Source of the DNA: Guillardia theta CCMP2712
Taxonomy: Eukaryota > Cryptophyceae > Pyrenomonadales > Geminigeraceae
NCBI RefSeq assembly: GCF_000315625.1
Contig: NW_005434637.1
Location: forward strand, 567,013-631,012
Direction: 5' to 3'
Length of the DNA stretch: 64,000 nt
Shown here: positions 21,801 to 35,000 of the stretch, in pieces
Layout of the letters: the number at the start of each line of letters is the position of its first letter
Position numbering within the stretch: the first letter of the stretch is position 1
Made by a program: the position numbers and the translations under genes
The notes under the pieces: generated by a model
Told to the model about the DNA's origin: nothing
The model's database searches: none
The model's input: only the letters and a program-made list of their open reading frames with translations

Positions 21801-24800
21801 TGGATTAACTCTTCCACTTTCGATGTTGTTTTGTAAGCGATCAATGAGTTTTTGGAAGGTATCGGTTCTCTTTGCGTCATCTTGTTGGACATCAATGGGT
21901 AAATGCATTGAAACAAGCCTTGCAAGATAGAAGTTTGCATCAACACAACCACGTTCCGTTGCTAGGAGTCGTTGTAGAATGTCTGTAGCAACATCGCCAG
22001 GCAATTTCATTTCCAGTTCTCTGTCATAAAAGTTCTCTAAAACGTCTGACTGTGTGATAATCCTAATATCAATTGCGTGTTCGATGCTCCGAATGTTGGC
22101 AATCATCTTGCTTTCATGAAGTCTCTTACAGACGTGTCGCCACTGTAAGCTTTGCATTTTGAGGCATTGTACTCTTCTGGGATCCAGGCAAGGTAAGTTT
22201 TCCCTCCATATGTGTTCGCATCCTTCTGGATTTGGATACTTCACACGGGGGCTGAAATAGGGCAAATTCAACAAGAAGACGACGTCAAAAGGGATCGGAG
22301 ACGCGGGGTTGGCGTGGTAAGGATGAAGAGTCAAATGATCGGCATATTCAAGGAGGATCTCCCGATTCTTCGGTGCATATGTGACTGCTAGACGGCAACA
22401 GTATTCTCTCAAACCCCATCCAAAGTCTTCGATGTCTTCGGAATTGATCACCTTCAACAGTTCAACATGCGCTCCTCCACACTTCATTTCAAAATACAGC
22501 TGTCGTCCCAATAGAACAAGTATTCTTGCCAGAGATTTCTTTCCAGCTTGTTCTTGGTTCTCTGCTTGTCGGATTGCCATCAATAGAATATGCAAACTTT
22601 CTTGGAAATTCCCTCTGAACTGCATGAATGAAGCCCATTTTGATAAAGCTTCAATTTCATGTGGAGCTATCTCACATATCTTTCTGTAACAGTTTTCAGC
22701 TTCTTGCAATGCAAAGGACGAGCTTGACAGAAGTTCTTTGGTGTAGCTGTAATAACTAGATTGCTTCCCGATACTATCATTAATACACAGATGCTCAACC
22801 TTTTGCAGGAAGTTGAAATCGAGTGTGTGTGCTCTGCAAGCAAATTTCAGCAGACATCTCCCCTAACGAAATAGTATCAGCAACTGCATTTCACCAATCA
22901 AAGGCATATTCACAAGAAGCATCAAACTTGGAATATGCTTGCCTTTTCCGTACCGGAATTTGTCTGCAGGTCCACATTCCTTTGAATTGTTTCAGCATCA
23001 AAATCCTCGCATGCTATACTGATGATACGTTCAAAGCGTACTTGAGAATCACAATGGCACTGCTATAATCGCCTGCTTGCTGCAAAGATAATGCGACTGA
23101 TTTCACTCGACAGATTTTTGAAGGTACAAATTCACAATACTACCTGAGATAGGTACGACAAGAGATGCCAAACTTCCACGTGTTTTGAGCTCAACCTTAA
23201 TGCTTTCTTAAGGAGCTGTAAACTTCGTCCCTGGTTCTCGATTTGAAAGCCAGGATGCTTAGTAGCTTGCCAGGTTGTCCATGATCCCTTTCTGTTGATC
23301 CTTTCTCTCCGATATCCCGACAAAATTGAGGAGAGTTCGATGATGCTTTGTAAAGTATCATCATACTCACCGAGAAGCTCTACGGCATTGTTGAAATTTT
23401 CATTCCATACATACCATCTAGCCTATTAGATCAGAGGGGTAGTGTCAATTAAAGCGAGAAATGAAATGGTGAAACCTTCAGAACTGCGAGGATGGACCTA
23501 TGCTTTTTGCTGGACACATTCTGCATTGCTTTCTCCCACGAAATTTTGGTCGCATCATATAACCCCCTTGCATAGAAGATGATGGCTGGAATGATGACAC
23601 CCAGACGATTTGGGTGGTTCACAGAAAGTGAGTAGCAAACTTTGATTGCCTTTCTGGTCAATCGAATAGACTCGAACTTATCCAGCACTTTAGTGAGGCA
23701 CGCCCTCCTGAACAGAACCTGAAGTCTTCAAGTTACAGATTACATGGCCAATCGATTGAAAACCTCATTGTCGTCTGGTTCGCTTACTAAAGCTTCATCT
23801 AACTCCTGCATTCATGTCAAAGTTCAGACACAGATAGGCATAAAACAATTCCAACCTCCAATCGTTGTTCTACATCACGCTTCCTTCTTGTCTTGTCCTT
23901 TCAAGATCAGTTAATTTCATTCACAAAATGTTTCAGGCAGTATACAATCGTTTCCATCTTCGATAAATTTTCATACTCTGAAGCCAGAACTTCGATAGAA
24001 GCTATTCGACCGATGCATTTGTAGCATTCGATGCAGCGTATTATGCAAGCAGCACAGACATTGTAAAAGTAGCCGCTTCTGAGATCGTCATTTGCAAAAT
24101 CAAGAGTCCCTCCATTGAGCAAATCTTTCAAATACTCTTCAAAAGCATCTTCTTCATGATTGAGATTTGCCGAGAGGCTAACCTCATTGGCTGCATCCGA
24201 CTTGAAGTTCTTGAAGATGTGTTCAATTTCTCCCCCGATCCCCATACTTGGCCAACTGCCACTGGTTGAAATTGCCTTTTGGTTGTTGTTTGCAACTTTG
24301 TCTGATGGGTCAACTCTCAACGCATGTTTCAAAAGACGCCTACAAAAAATATCATTGCAGGTCATCAAAACTCAAGATTGTATAACGAACAGTGCATCTG
24401 ATTTGTTGTGACGGCAAACAAGATGGAAGAAGGAGAGATTTATCAATGAAGACCTGAACACTATGTGTTCTCGAAATTTCTGGTTTTCATCCAATCAGCC
24501 AGAAGCTACAAGCAAACAAAAACTAAGTCTTGCCTCTAGAACGATGCTTTCTTTTGATTTACGCTGCCAATGCCTTGAAAAAGGGCACAAACTTTATCAT
24601 TGGCTCGCGTTGGTTCGTGCAAGTTACCTCTTTCGAGAATTTGCTTCGAGGTCTCGACCTGCAGACTCAGTTGCGGCAGATATCACCTAGAGATAGAAGG
24701 TTATCCGAATGGTTGGACAAAGCATAGAATTCTTTTTACCTGTTGATACAAATCTACAATCATGTCATGTATTTGATGTTTGATTGGATTCTTGTCATCT

Positions 24801-25596
24801 GCGAATGAAAACAATTGTACAATGGATGGCAGGACCAAGTCATCATTCGACATCAGCATGAGAATTGTGGCTAAATTATAGCTTGCGATCATTTCAAAGC
24901 GTTTAAGCTGAGATTTGGTTGCGAGTATTTTCATTGGTTTCAAAAATTCCAAAACCTAATAATCAGGTAAGTCAATTTCATATTCAGATGTTCGAATACT
25001 TCGTTCAAGTCCTTGATGGGCTGGACTACGTCGTTGAAGAGGTGTAGAAGAAGCATGGCTCTGTTGATTCTGGCTGGGACGAAATCGCTTTGTACCTTGA
25101 CAGCTTTCGCATAGAATCGTTCAGCTTTCTCAAAGCTCTTGAAACTTTCAGCTGCAACACCCGCATTGTGCAAAAGGCTTGGATCTTTCGGATCGATACG
25201 AATTGCCTCTTCGAAGCATTGTAAACAACCCTCACGGTCGCCAAAGAGGTGAAGAACTCGACCAAGGTTGTTCCATGATTCTTTATCGTATGGATCTTTC
25301 ACTACTGCATCCTGAAGCTTTGCTTTGAGCCCCATGAGATCATCACTTGCCAGCGATTCCAATGAACCATAGTTGAACAGCCGGGCAATGAAACCGCAGC
25401 AGATGAATGGTTTTGTCGCAAGAATGCGAAGGTGCTCAATGCTGCAAGTGGCTTGACAGCCGGTCAGCACCATGTTGCTTCCGCCAGGCCGCATGTCATG
25501 CGCCTTTGCTCCCCGCCATTCGTCAAAGTCATCGAAGTAAACCGTCTCCTCTTCGCCCTCCTCCATCTCATGAGAGCAAGGCACAGAGCAAGGCAA
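18831..25596 (-). CDS. Very large tetratricopeptide-repeat (TPR) protein
   Basis: The start is near 25596 (ATG, or a second ATG at 25566 before an acidic EEGEEETVYFDDFDEW) and the stop TGA is 18831-18833, after the last exon beginning at about 19000. Several short introns interrupt it, but one exon of about 2.6 kb spans 20060-22709. The N-terminal exon has clear TPRs (SWNNLGRVLHLFGDREGC, PSLLHNAGVAAESFKSFEKA). Further TPR-like pairs recur (AENCYRKICEIAPHEIEAL near 22690; KLLELDPSNYQGLVLKAQV near 19150), with similar helices between. The whole is roughly 2,000 residues of helical repeats, so a scaffold protein is likely. Size and repeat type would suit an RNA-exosome cofactor (SKI3-like), an intraflagellar or nuclear scaffold, or a lineage-specific protein. 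Nothing seen decides between them. Positions 20905-21400 are markedly GC-richer than the rest of the gene. Confidence 0.7.
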
Positions 25597-26062
25597 GCCT
25601 GAAGGTAGGCAAGGTTTCGCCGAGCATTTTTTTTAGGACTTCGAGTCAATCAGATCGATGACTAGCTACATCACAGAAGCTGCCGAAATACTCTTGGAGA
25701 CATTTTAAATTCCGATCAGAATTTTGGAACTTCCAAATGCATTAGGAACTGTTGACTTTATGTTCATATTTTTTCAGTACCTTAACGTACAACGAACTTT
25801 TTTTTCTTGATTCTTTTTTCCTCCCTTGGGTTGTTCATCAGGAGACGCGCCGCCTGCCAGCAAACGTCGAAATCCTTCAGACTACCCCTACCCCCTCTTG
25901 ATTCACCCCCACCCCTCTTTCTATACCTCAACACCCACTCTCAGATTGATTTGGACCCCTACCCCCGTGGAGGTTTTTCTCCACTCCTACCCCTTGTCGT
26001 ATCATGCTAGTCATGTCGAGGGGATCGGGAAGCAGGATGGTCGCGCCGTGATCGGAGTGAGG
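25597..26062. promoter_or_regulatory. Divergent promoter region
   Basis: This is the shared upstream DNA of the TPR gene (minus) and the giant surface-protein gene (plus). It is AT-rich at 25690-25800 with a T-tract at about 25798-25806, then C-rich, pyrimidine-loaded DNA (25880-25990). The giant ORF is open upstream to 25826, but I take the ATG at 26063 as the start because a signal peptide begins exactly there. The upstream translation is Pro/Tyr-rich low complexity. Confidence 0.45.
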
Positions 26063-29000
26063 ATGAGGTTGTTGAGCGCTCAGGTATTGTGTGTACTGCT
26101 TCTCATCCTGCCGAGCGAGATCAGCACCAACGAAGAGTTGTCTCAGCCGGTTATCGGCGCTGCATTGAATTGGAAGTATGATCCATCACCTGGTAACAGA
26201 TCGGTATATTTCGATTTGCAAATTGCAATGGGTAGGTCAAGGTATTGTACGTACCAGAAAGGTAGCGCTGTCATGTGCACAGATGTGGAGGACAGCAGTG
26301 CATGTACTAGGCCAGCGTGTCAGGTTGCGAAAGTTCATGGTATCCTGTGTGTGGGGCAGGTGGTAGCCAATCGAGAAGGGTTATATTTGAAGTACTCTGC
26401 TGAAAACGGGTGCCCTTCTGATTTGGATTTGTCTGACATCTCTTCTTCTGGGCGTGTGGGTAAAGTAAATGAGTTTCAGGTAGAGAACCTATTTGACAAC
26501 CTTGAAACATGTGCGACCCCGAGCAGCAATACGTCAGGGATAGTGACAGGGCGCTTGAAGCATCAAGTCCTGATCGATGACGACACCATTGCTGTCGTTG
26601 CATGGTTATTTGACGGCAATGATCAGTTTCAGAACTCTGACATGGGGGAAGTCACAAGTCAAAACTTTGGAAGTCTGGAGTGTTTTTTGTCAACTGGCTT
26701 TCCTCTCTTTCGGATCAATGGCTCTTCATTGAATACCAGCAAAGGGTATGCATATATTCCAGTCTGTGATGGGGCAATCAAACAATCTTGGTTTCCCTCA
26801 GTTTCATTGTTTCAATTCAAGCCTTCAGGGGCCCTCAGTCAATTATTCTTTTCGTTCCGCATGAGCTGCTTTCACCCGTCGTTTGTTGATTACGGATGTG
26901 AAGGCACTTTGACAGCGTGTCCAGACTTTGTGGGTAATGTGTCAAATACGTTTCATTCAAGCAACAACTCTGAATCGCAATGCTTACTCAGCACGTGCAA
27001 TGAGAAGTTGTTGAACCAGTCGTTATTCTTTCTTCCCTTCACATTTTATACTTATACGCAATTTTCCTGTTCGAACATCTCATCTCACATCGCTCCCCAG
27101 ATTTTGACTTCAGGAGAATCGTTGGACAACTTTTTCGTATGTACAGTTGGCCAATCTTGCGAGATTCCAATTAACGTTACATGTCCCATAGACGGTTGTA
27201 TCCTGACAAGCGCTGAAAATTTTGACGCTCTCAAGCCAGATGAAGTCGTTGAAATAGATCGGCAAACAAGCGGCAATGTCATTCACGCGTTTTACATTTA
27301 CAAAATTCATAAGTTTGAAAATGTATACGATTTCAAAAACAGTGCAGCTGTTTTCTCGAACTGCTTCGTAGCCAAAAAGTTGAATTGCAGTGTTAGTCTT
27401 CCAAGCTGTCAGTCTCGTCCAGCGTGCGTGACGATACGATTGCAACCAGCAAGAAGCGTTTACAACTTTTATTTTGAGCTTCCAACTCCCACTGTATACA
27501 TTTCAACTTGTTTTCAAGAAGATGTTTTGGCGGTGGAGTTGAAATTCAACACTTCATTTCTTGATTCATACATCCTGGAAGTTTCAGGTGGGGGCTCAGA
27601 TTGCTTCTATAGAATCGATCAAGGCATGTTTTCACGATCGGCGCATTCATTATGCATGTCTTTCACATCATTGTTGGAAATTTCTGAGGTCAAAAATCCG
27701 TATCGATTTCGAATCTCGGTCAAGACTGACAAAGGGTATTTGCACGGGGGTGCTTCAAATGAAATATCTGTATTTGATTCAATTACATGTCGAGAAGCTG
27801 ACTTGCTTGCTGTAACTTGGCATAGTCAAAAGTTGAGAGTGTATGCAAGGATGCCAAATGGTAATCCTTATGAAATCTTTTCTAAAGTCACAGGATCTCC
27901 TCAGCAAGGTGCGATTGCTATGGATGAGCGACACAGCACGCTGTATTCGTTGGTACCCAGTCAGGAAAATGTGGAAGATTCAGTTTTGCTAAAGATAGAT
28001 CTACGAGGTTCCCCTTCTGTTGCAACCTCGTCACAGATTTTCAGGAATTTCTCTGTCTGGAATCTTGAATACAACGAGGCATATGATAGCTTTGTGGCTG
28101 TCAAAGTTTTTGGTTCAGAATTCACGGTATTCACTTTCAATTTTTCAAGTGCCAATGTTCAGGATTTGCTCCAATTGGAACGTCCAATTCAATTCGGCAT
28201 TTCAACTTTTTGTACGAGATACCAATTGTACTTTCTCGTGGACGCTCTTGACTCGTCCGTTGTTGAAATAGATCTTCAGAACAAGAGTAAGAAGTATCAT
28301 TCGCCATATCATTCTTCATCAAGACTAATTTCAATTTCGTTCCTTACAGAGCAAAAGATTTTATATGGAGTTTCAAGTGGCTGGCCTCATGATTTGCGCT
28401 TAAGTTTTCTAAAATTAATAGATGGGGCATGGCAGGTCGTGAATACAACATTGTTGGACTCGTCTCTTCATGATTCTGTCAATGCCATGGATCTTGAATG
28501 CTTTGCATGGTATCGGCTCAATGTTTCTCAGGGATTTGAAGTTTCTGTATTTGATATGAGCTCTTGGAAACTACTGCAATCGATCCCTTACCGAGAAGTG
28601 GTCGGAGATGTATTTTACCTATTTCCACAGAAAAATGTGAAGCCAAATATACAAGCATTGCTTCTACCTTCGATCAATACTAACCTTCAAGTTGTCACAG
28701 TTGCTGGAAAGCACTTTGGGTTCAGAGACTTGAACCCTGAGATTAAAGTTGATGATCTTCTCTGTGAAAGAACCAGTTGGTACCGAGATGACATGCTTGT
28801 GTGCGTACTCCCACATTTTTTTCAAAGAAACAAGGCAAACCAATATGAGTTCAAGGTCGAAATCCAGGACAAAATTTCTTCACCTCAGGCAACCGCTTTA
28901 TACCTGGAGTACTGGATTGGAATTGTCCCTTCATCATCACCAGTTTTTGTTGGCTCGAGTTACTTCACCATTTCCGGGTTTGGTTTTCGTGAGCCCTTCA

Positions 29001-32000
29001 GCGATTACAAGTGTGCGTTTTCCACGATACAATATACCGCTGTTTCCTCAGAGCTTGTTGAAGGACAGAAGAACAAACTTGTCTTCAGGTTACCTTACTG
29101 GTCATCAGCAGCGCGCACAACAGATGTATATTTGCTGCGAAGTAACAAACATGATTTGAACAATTATGCCACAAGTTTGATTCAGTCGAACTCAACGATC
29201 TCATTTCATATGACTGAGACATGGAAAGGGATTGTGCCTTCAGCCGACTTTTTGCCTGCCTATGGAGAAGTGTTCTTCACTGTGTTGGGGGATGGTTTTG
29301 ACTTGGATGAGAATTATTCTTGTACTTTAAATTTTCAATTCAATTCGTTTTCGACGATTGCAATTGCCGCAAACCATACAGCAGTATTCTGTAACTTCTC
29401 ATACCGTCTCCTGGACTCTGGTATTGCGAACGTTTCTTTGCTAAGAAACGAACAGGTAGTACTATTTTGGCAAGCCGGTGATCATTTATTGAAGGAACAT
29501 TCAATTCCTGTATTGTTCAAGGAGGTCTGGATTAATTTCAGTCCCTTATCTGTAGTCGGAGTGGCGAATCATGAATTCATTGTGGATGGGTCCGGTTTTC
29601 GGGACAGTTACGCTTGTGTATTTCATTCATTAAATAGAGGTGATGAATTGCGGTGCAATGCTACTGTGAATGACTTCGGCAGATCATTGTCATGCTGTGC
29701 TGCTCAACAATTAAGTTTGAATACCAGTGGACAATATTCTGTAACGATCGTATCCTTGTCAAAAGATTCTCCTGTCAACAAGTACGGATCAGAGGCGAAG
29801 CTTGAATTCTATGAGAAGGTGGAGAGCATCCTACCTGTAGACATAGAAATCAGCGGCATGAAATCGTTCGATGTTCGTGGATTTTGCTTTCAGCCAGGAA
29901 AGAATTATGAAATCTCACTCCTAGTCCAGAAGTACGACTTTAACAACGCTACTGTCTACGAAAGTTCATATTCAAGTCAGAGTTTTTCGTTTATTAGTCC
30001 AAGACAGTTGTTGTTTTATGTGGACACAAGCCTCTTTGTTTCTTGTATTGCAAACGTATCATTCTTTGCAAATGTTGAAAGTCATCGTAGTGCTCTCATT
30101 GCCAACCCTGGCCTCATGATCCACTTCAAAGAAAGAGTGATTTCGCTTTCTTTGGTTGAAGTATATGCAGCAGAAATTACTAAGATCCTGTTTAAAACTT
30201 CAGGATTCAACTCGGCACAGTCATATTCTTGCAAATTCTCACGGAATACAACCTCGAACGAGCTTGGTAACGAGGTTTTATTCCAATTCCCAGCAACCGT
30301 TTTGAACGCATCGTATGTGGAATGTTTGGTTAATATTTCCATTGCAGGCAAGGTTCTCGCTCAGATAGCAAGAACAGACAACACAATTATTGACTCAGGG
30401 GTTGAATTAAATGTGTTGGAATATTGGGACAAGTTGTATCCTGTCTATGCATCGACTGGGGGTGCAATAATCACGATTTTCGGCGAAGGATTTGATCATG
30501 CTTCAAGGACTTATCGATGCAGTTTCACACAAGAGAACGTGATTTACAATGCCACTGCTGATCCTGGTTCTGGATCAACCACTTTGGTATGTACTTTGCC
30601 GAGTTCGTTTCTCGCTGGATCCGTCACAGTTACTGTTAGTTCACAAGATCCTAGGGATCGCATTTACCCAATTCAGCTAAGGAGCGGGGGTCAAGGACGA
30701 ATCATTAAGCTTATTGAAGAGATCAATCAAATATTGCCTACCCAATTTTCTGCCCGTGGTGGTACGAATCTGACCGTTGTAGGTTACGGTTTTGTGCAAA
30801 CTGAAAAGTATTTCTTCAATTTCAGGAACATTCGAGTGACAAACGATTGCATTAGACATAACCAGAGCTATCTTGTTTGTCAGACTCTTCAATTCAATCA
30901 CAGTTCCAATACAGATATTCTATATCTTATGAACTATGAGGTTGGATATAATGTGACGCTTCATTCAGTCAAGATTTTTTCAGAAATTGAATCCATAATC
31001 CCTTCAAGTGCTTCAGCATATCATGGAGCAATCTTGACGTTGACTGGATATGGATTTGATCCAATCAGAACATACATAGTTAGGGTTGCAGGATCATCAG
31101 CTGTACAAAAAAATATGTCCTTTTCCGCGACTGCAAGGAATCAAAATGAGATTTTTTCGAACTTTGCGATCTGGACATTTGAGTCAGGAATGACTTCCAT
31201 TGAAGTTTTAGAAAATAATGATTCTGTCTCACTTGCATCAAGTCTTCAAAAATTTCTCATCTTCCCTGAAATCATCAGTATTCAGCCGAACCGATATGCT
31301 GCCGGATTACAGCAAGAGTTAACTGTCTACGGAGCAGGATTTGATCCTACTAGGAATGACTCCACTTATAGATGTCTAACTACGGCAGGCACTGCATCCA
31401 ATCTCGTTCCAGCCGCTTCATACACCAAGCTTCTTTGTAATCTTTCTGCGTGGACTTTCGAAGCCCGCTCTACCTCCTTCTATTTGTTAGACTCTTTTTC
31501 ACAACTAAACGTGACAGGAGTTCTGGATATCAACTTCACAGAATCCGTGTCTGGTCTCCAACCCAATGAATCTTACTCTCAGAATGGAATCTATATTACA
31601 ATATTTGGTGCAGGATTCAACAGGGGTTCGAAATACAACTTAGAATTTTATCGCCTCTACACCGATGAGAAGTTGGAGGTTACAAATATGACAAAGATTG
31701 AGGAGAAATATATCGTGTTTTTCATTTCTTCCCCTTGGAAATTCGCTGGTGGCGATGTCAATGTTACTCTGAAGAATTCTGGATTTCATGTTCAGAATTT
31801 ACAACGATTCCGTTTCAATTCTGTCATAAATTTTCTTGAACCAACAACTGGTTACTTTTTTGGATCCGTCGTACAAATTGCAGGTTTCGGATTCTTACTC
31901 AATCAAAAAACTTATACATTTCGCGTTACGGCTGGAGCAAATTCTTCTTGGAGTATTCAGTCTGAATCAGTAGAAGCTTCTTCGCCTCAAGTAATCGCTT

Positions 32001-35000
32001 TCCAAATACCAGAATGGAAGTGGGCTCTGGATGGAAATGGAACCTTCACTTTCTCTGTATTTGAAAGTTTCAGAAAAGTTCTTGTTGCTGACTTCTCAGA
32101 TCATTTTGAGATCAAGGTGGGATGGATAGGCATCACTCATCAATCGAGGCTGTCTTTCAATGGAGGAGATAGTATCACTGTGTTTGGAGGTGGATTCAGT
32201 TCACGAGTTGATTTCTTTTGCAGATTCACACCAAGTGATAGCCAGGTATCGAATATATACAAAGAAGAACCGGCATTTGTTATGGATTTGAGGAGATTAT
32301 CATGTCAGACGCCGTCATGGATCTTTGCAAGCAGCTTTGCGACATTTTCCCTTTGGTACTCTGTTGCTGGTCAAAAACGAGAAGTGAATCAACTATTATA
32401 TCCCGTTGGCTCTACAAAAGTATTCTTCGAAGGGTATCCTGCACTGCTTGGTGGCACCTTGAATGGTCCCATACGAGGACAGCAGAAGGTTACTCTTGAT
32501 GGAAATAATTTTGGGATGGTAGACCTGACGCCAAAAGTCCGACTTGGAGACACAGCATGTGAGTTCACGACATGGCTGTCGTCTACACAGATGGTCTGTG
32601 GTGTACCATCGAAGCATGGGGTTGCAGTGACCGCAGATGTTATAATATCTATCGGACCATATCGGGTAGGAAGCAGAAGTCATGCTTTTACCTTCGATGG
32701 CCCTTCTTTGAGCGAAATATCTGTGACGAGAGTAAACGCGACAAACAAGCTCTCGGAATGGTTCACAATTTGGGGCATGAACTTTCTACTATACGACAGC
32801 AGCCCGGCAGCCAGAACAGGGGGGACAGCCTGTGAAACAACAATTTGGTTTTCAACTAGTTCTATGAACGCCAAAAATGCAGCTGGGAATCAAGACTATG
32901 TTCCCGTTCATATGACCGTTGATTATTCAAGCTCAGTATCGACCCTATCACTTGCGTTTTCTTTCGACCATCCGGAAATTTCTTCTGCAGGTTTTTTGGC
33001 AAATGCTGCACAAGCTGGATCAATCTCGCTCTCAATCTGGGGATCTGATTTTGGTCTTGCTCAGATGTCCATGTCTGCGAGAAATGGTGGAACGAATTCG
33101 GAAAGCACAAGGTGGCGTTCTTTCACCTCAGTTACGATACGTGCGGTACGATCCGGGCTGACTACCAAAAGTGCACAAATATCGCTGGGTGCAACTAGGT
33201 TCTCAACCTCTACAGAACTATTCACAAGTGATGGATTGATTTTATCAAGTACAAAGGCGAAGAACAGCGCATACGGCCAATCTGTTAAACTCTTTCTACA
33301 AGGTTTCAGTCTTTGTCCGTTCGAATCGAGTGGCAAGTCATCGATTGGATCATCAATGGCCAGGGCCACTATGTGGCTGTCCACAACCTCTCTTCAAGCA
33401 CATACTATTGCAGGAATTGCTCACACCAAGAAAGTTCAAGTCAGTGTTTCAAGAACTTTATATTCACTTTCTGAGGCTTACAGCTTTTCCTCGCCTACCA
33501 TGTCTCTTGTTTATTCCAAGATTGATGCTGGAGCTTGGACTGAAATTCCAGTATCCTGGAATTTTGTGGGGCAAGACTTTCAAGTACTTTATCGTATGAA
33601 CCAAATCATAAAAAGAACATTGTCAACAGGTAATGCTTTTCAACATACCGATTTGCATTCTGACTTAATTTGTCGAACAGATGACGATGTTTTTTCGGTT
33701 GACTGGTTGATCCACGACAACGCATTAGCAACAGTAAATGCTCCATCAAATTGGAATTTTGAAGACATTCAATCAGTCTCAGATCTGCAAAAAGTTCCAT
33801 TTTCTCAGGATATAGTGCAGGGCTCTATCATCACGCAGAGAAGTCAAATCTATGGATCTTACGACAAGCAGGAGGTTGAAGGGACAACTCTAGAATTTGT
33901 TTCCTCGCGCTCATATGCAAGCACGCGATCTACATGGCAGGACTTCACTTTGGAAGTCGTTTTAGTTAATCTCGATGAAAATTGGATTGGAGTCACGTTT
34001 CGTTATGTAGATGACAAAAATTATTATCGTTGGGAGATGAATGCACAAAATAACATCTTGCGTTTGAAAAAACGTAAAGAAGGAATTCTTTCTGTCCTGT
34101 ACGAAAACTCTCAGACAAAGATATATGATAGCAATATTGTTTATCGGATATCAATCAGAGTAATTGAGAACACAGTGGAAGTGTACATGGATGAATTTTC
34201 CAAAGCTCCTCCATTTCCAACTCTTGGGACTTTACTGGTACAAAGAGAAGATCCTGACCTGGGACTATCCAGGAAGGGAACCATTGGAGTTTGGAGTGCA
34301 GGGAGCCTTTTGTCCTGCTTCTTGAGTGTAGGGGTCTATCGTCCATTGCAAGTTGCACGAATGAGTAACCTGATTGTAAATGGTGGAGGTGAAATGACTC
34401 TGCATGGAAATAACTTTGGTCATTTTGCCTCACTCAGACATCGTATTCGACATACCGCGGGTGAAACAAGTCGATGGATATCTGACAGTAGTATTTGGTG
34501 TAGGAACCAGCCTGGACAATTTGCAACCAACAGATTATCGATCTCCCTGATGACCGTTGGTACCATTTCAGAAATGCTTTCGTATAATCATCCTGCTTTG
34601 AGTTGCAGCATCAGGTCGAATACTGCAAGTACTGGATCCCAGAGATTGACTGTTTTTGGCAATAATATGGCCGAAAAGTTTTTCAGTCAACAAATCAGGC
34701 GGGCAGGAACAGCCTCAGAGGCTACTCGATGGTTTACAACTTTTGAAATACCTTGTAAGGGGTGTTTTGCTGAGAAATGGGCCTCAGATACGTCAATTCA
34801 TGGGTATACCAGCGGTGGTATTGGGTCAAGTCAACGATTGATGGTATCAGTTGGGATAATATCTGGTACCATCAGCGATGTGTGCTCCTTTGACGTACCA
34901 ACTTTGAGTGGTTCGAAACGAATGAATGCAATTTCAACTGGCTCTTCAATGGTAACCATAGTTGGACAGCATTTTGCAAACAATGCCAATACAGCAACAG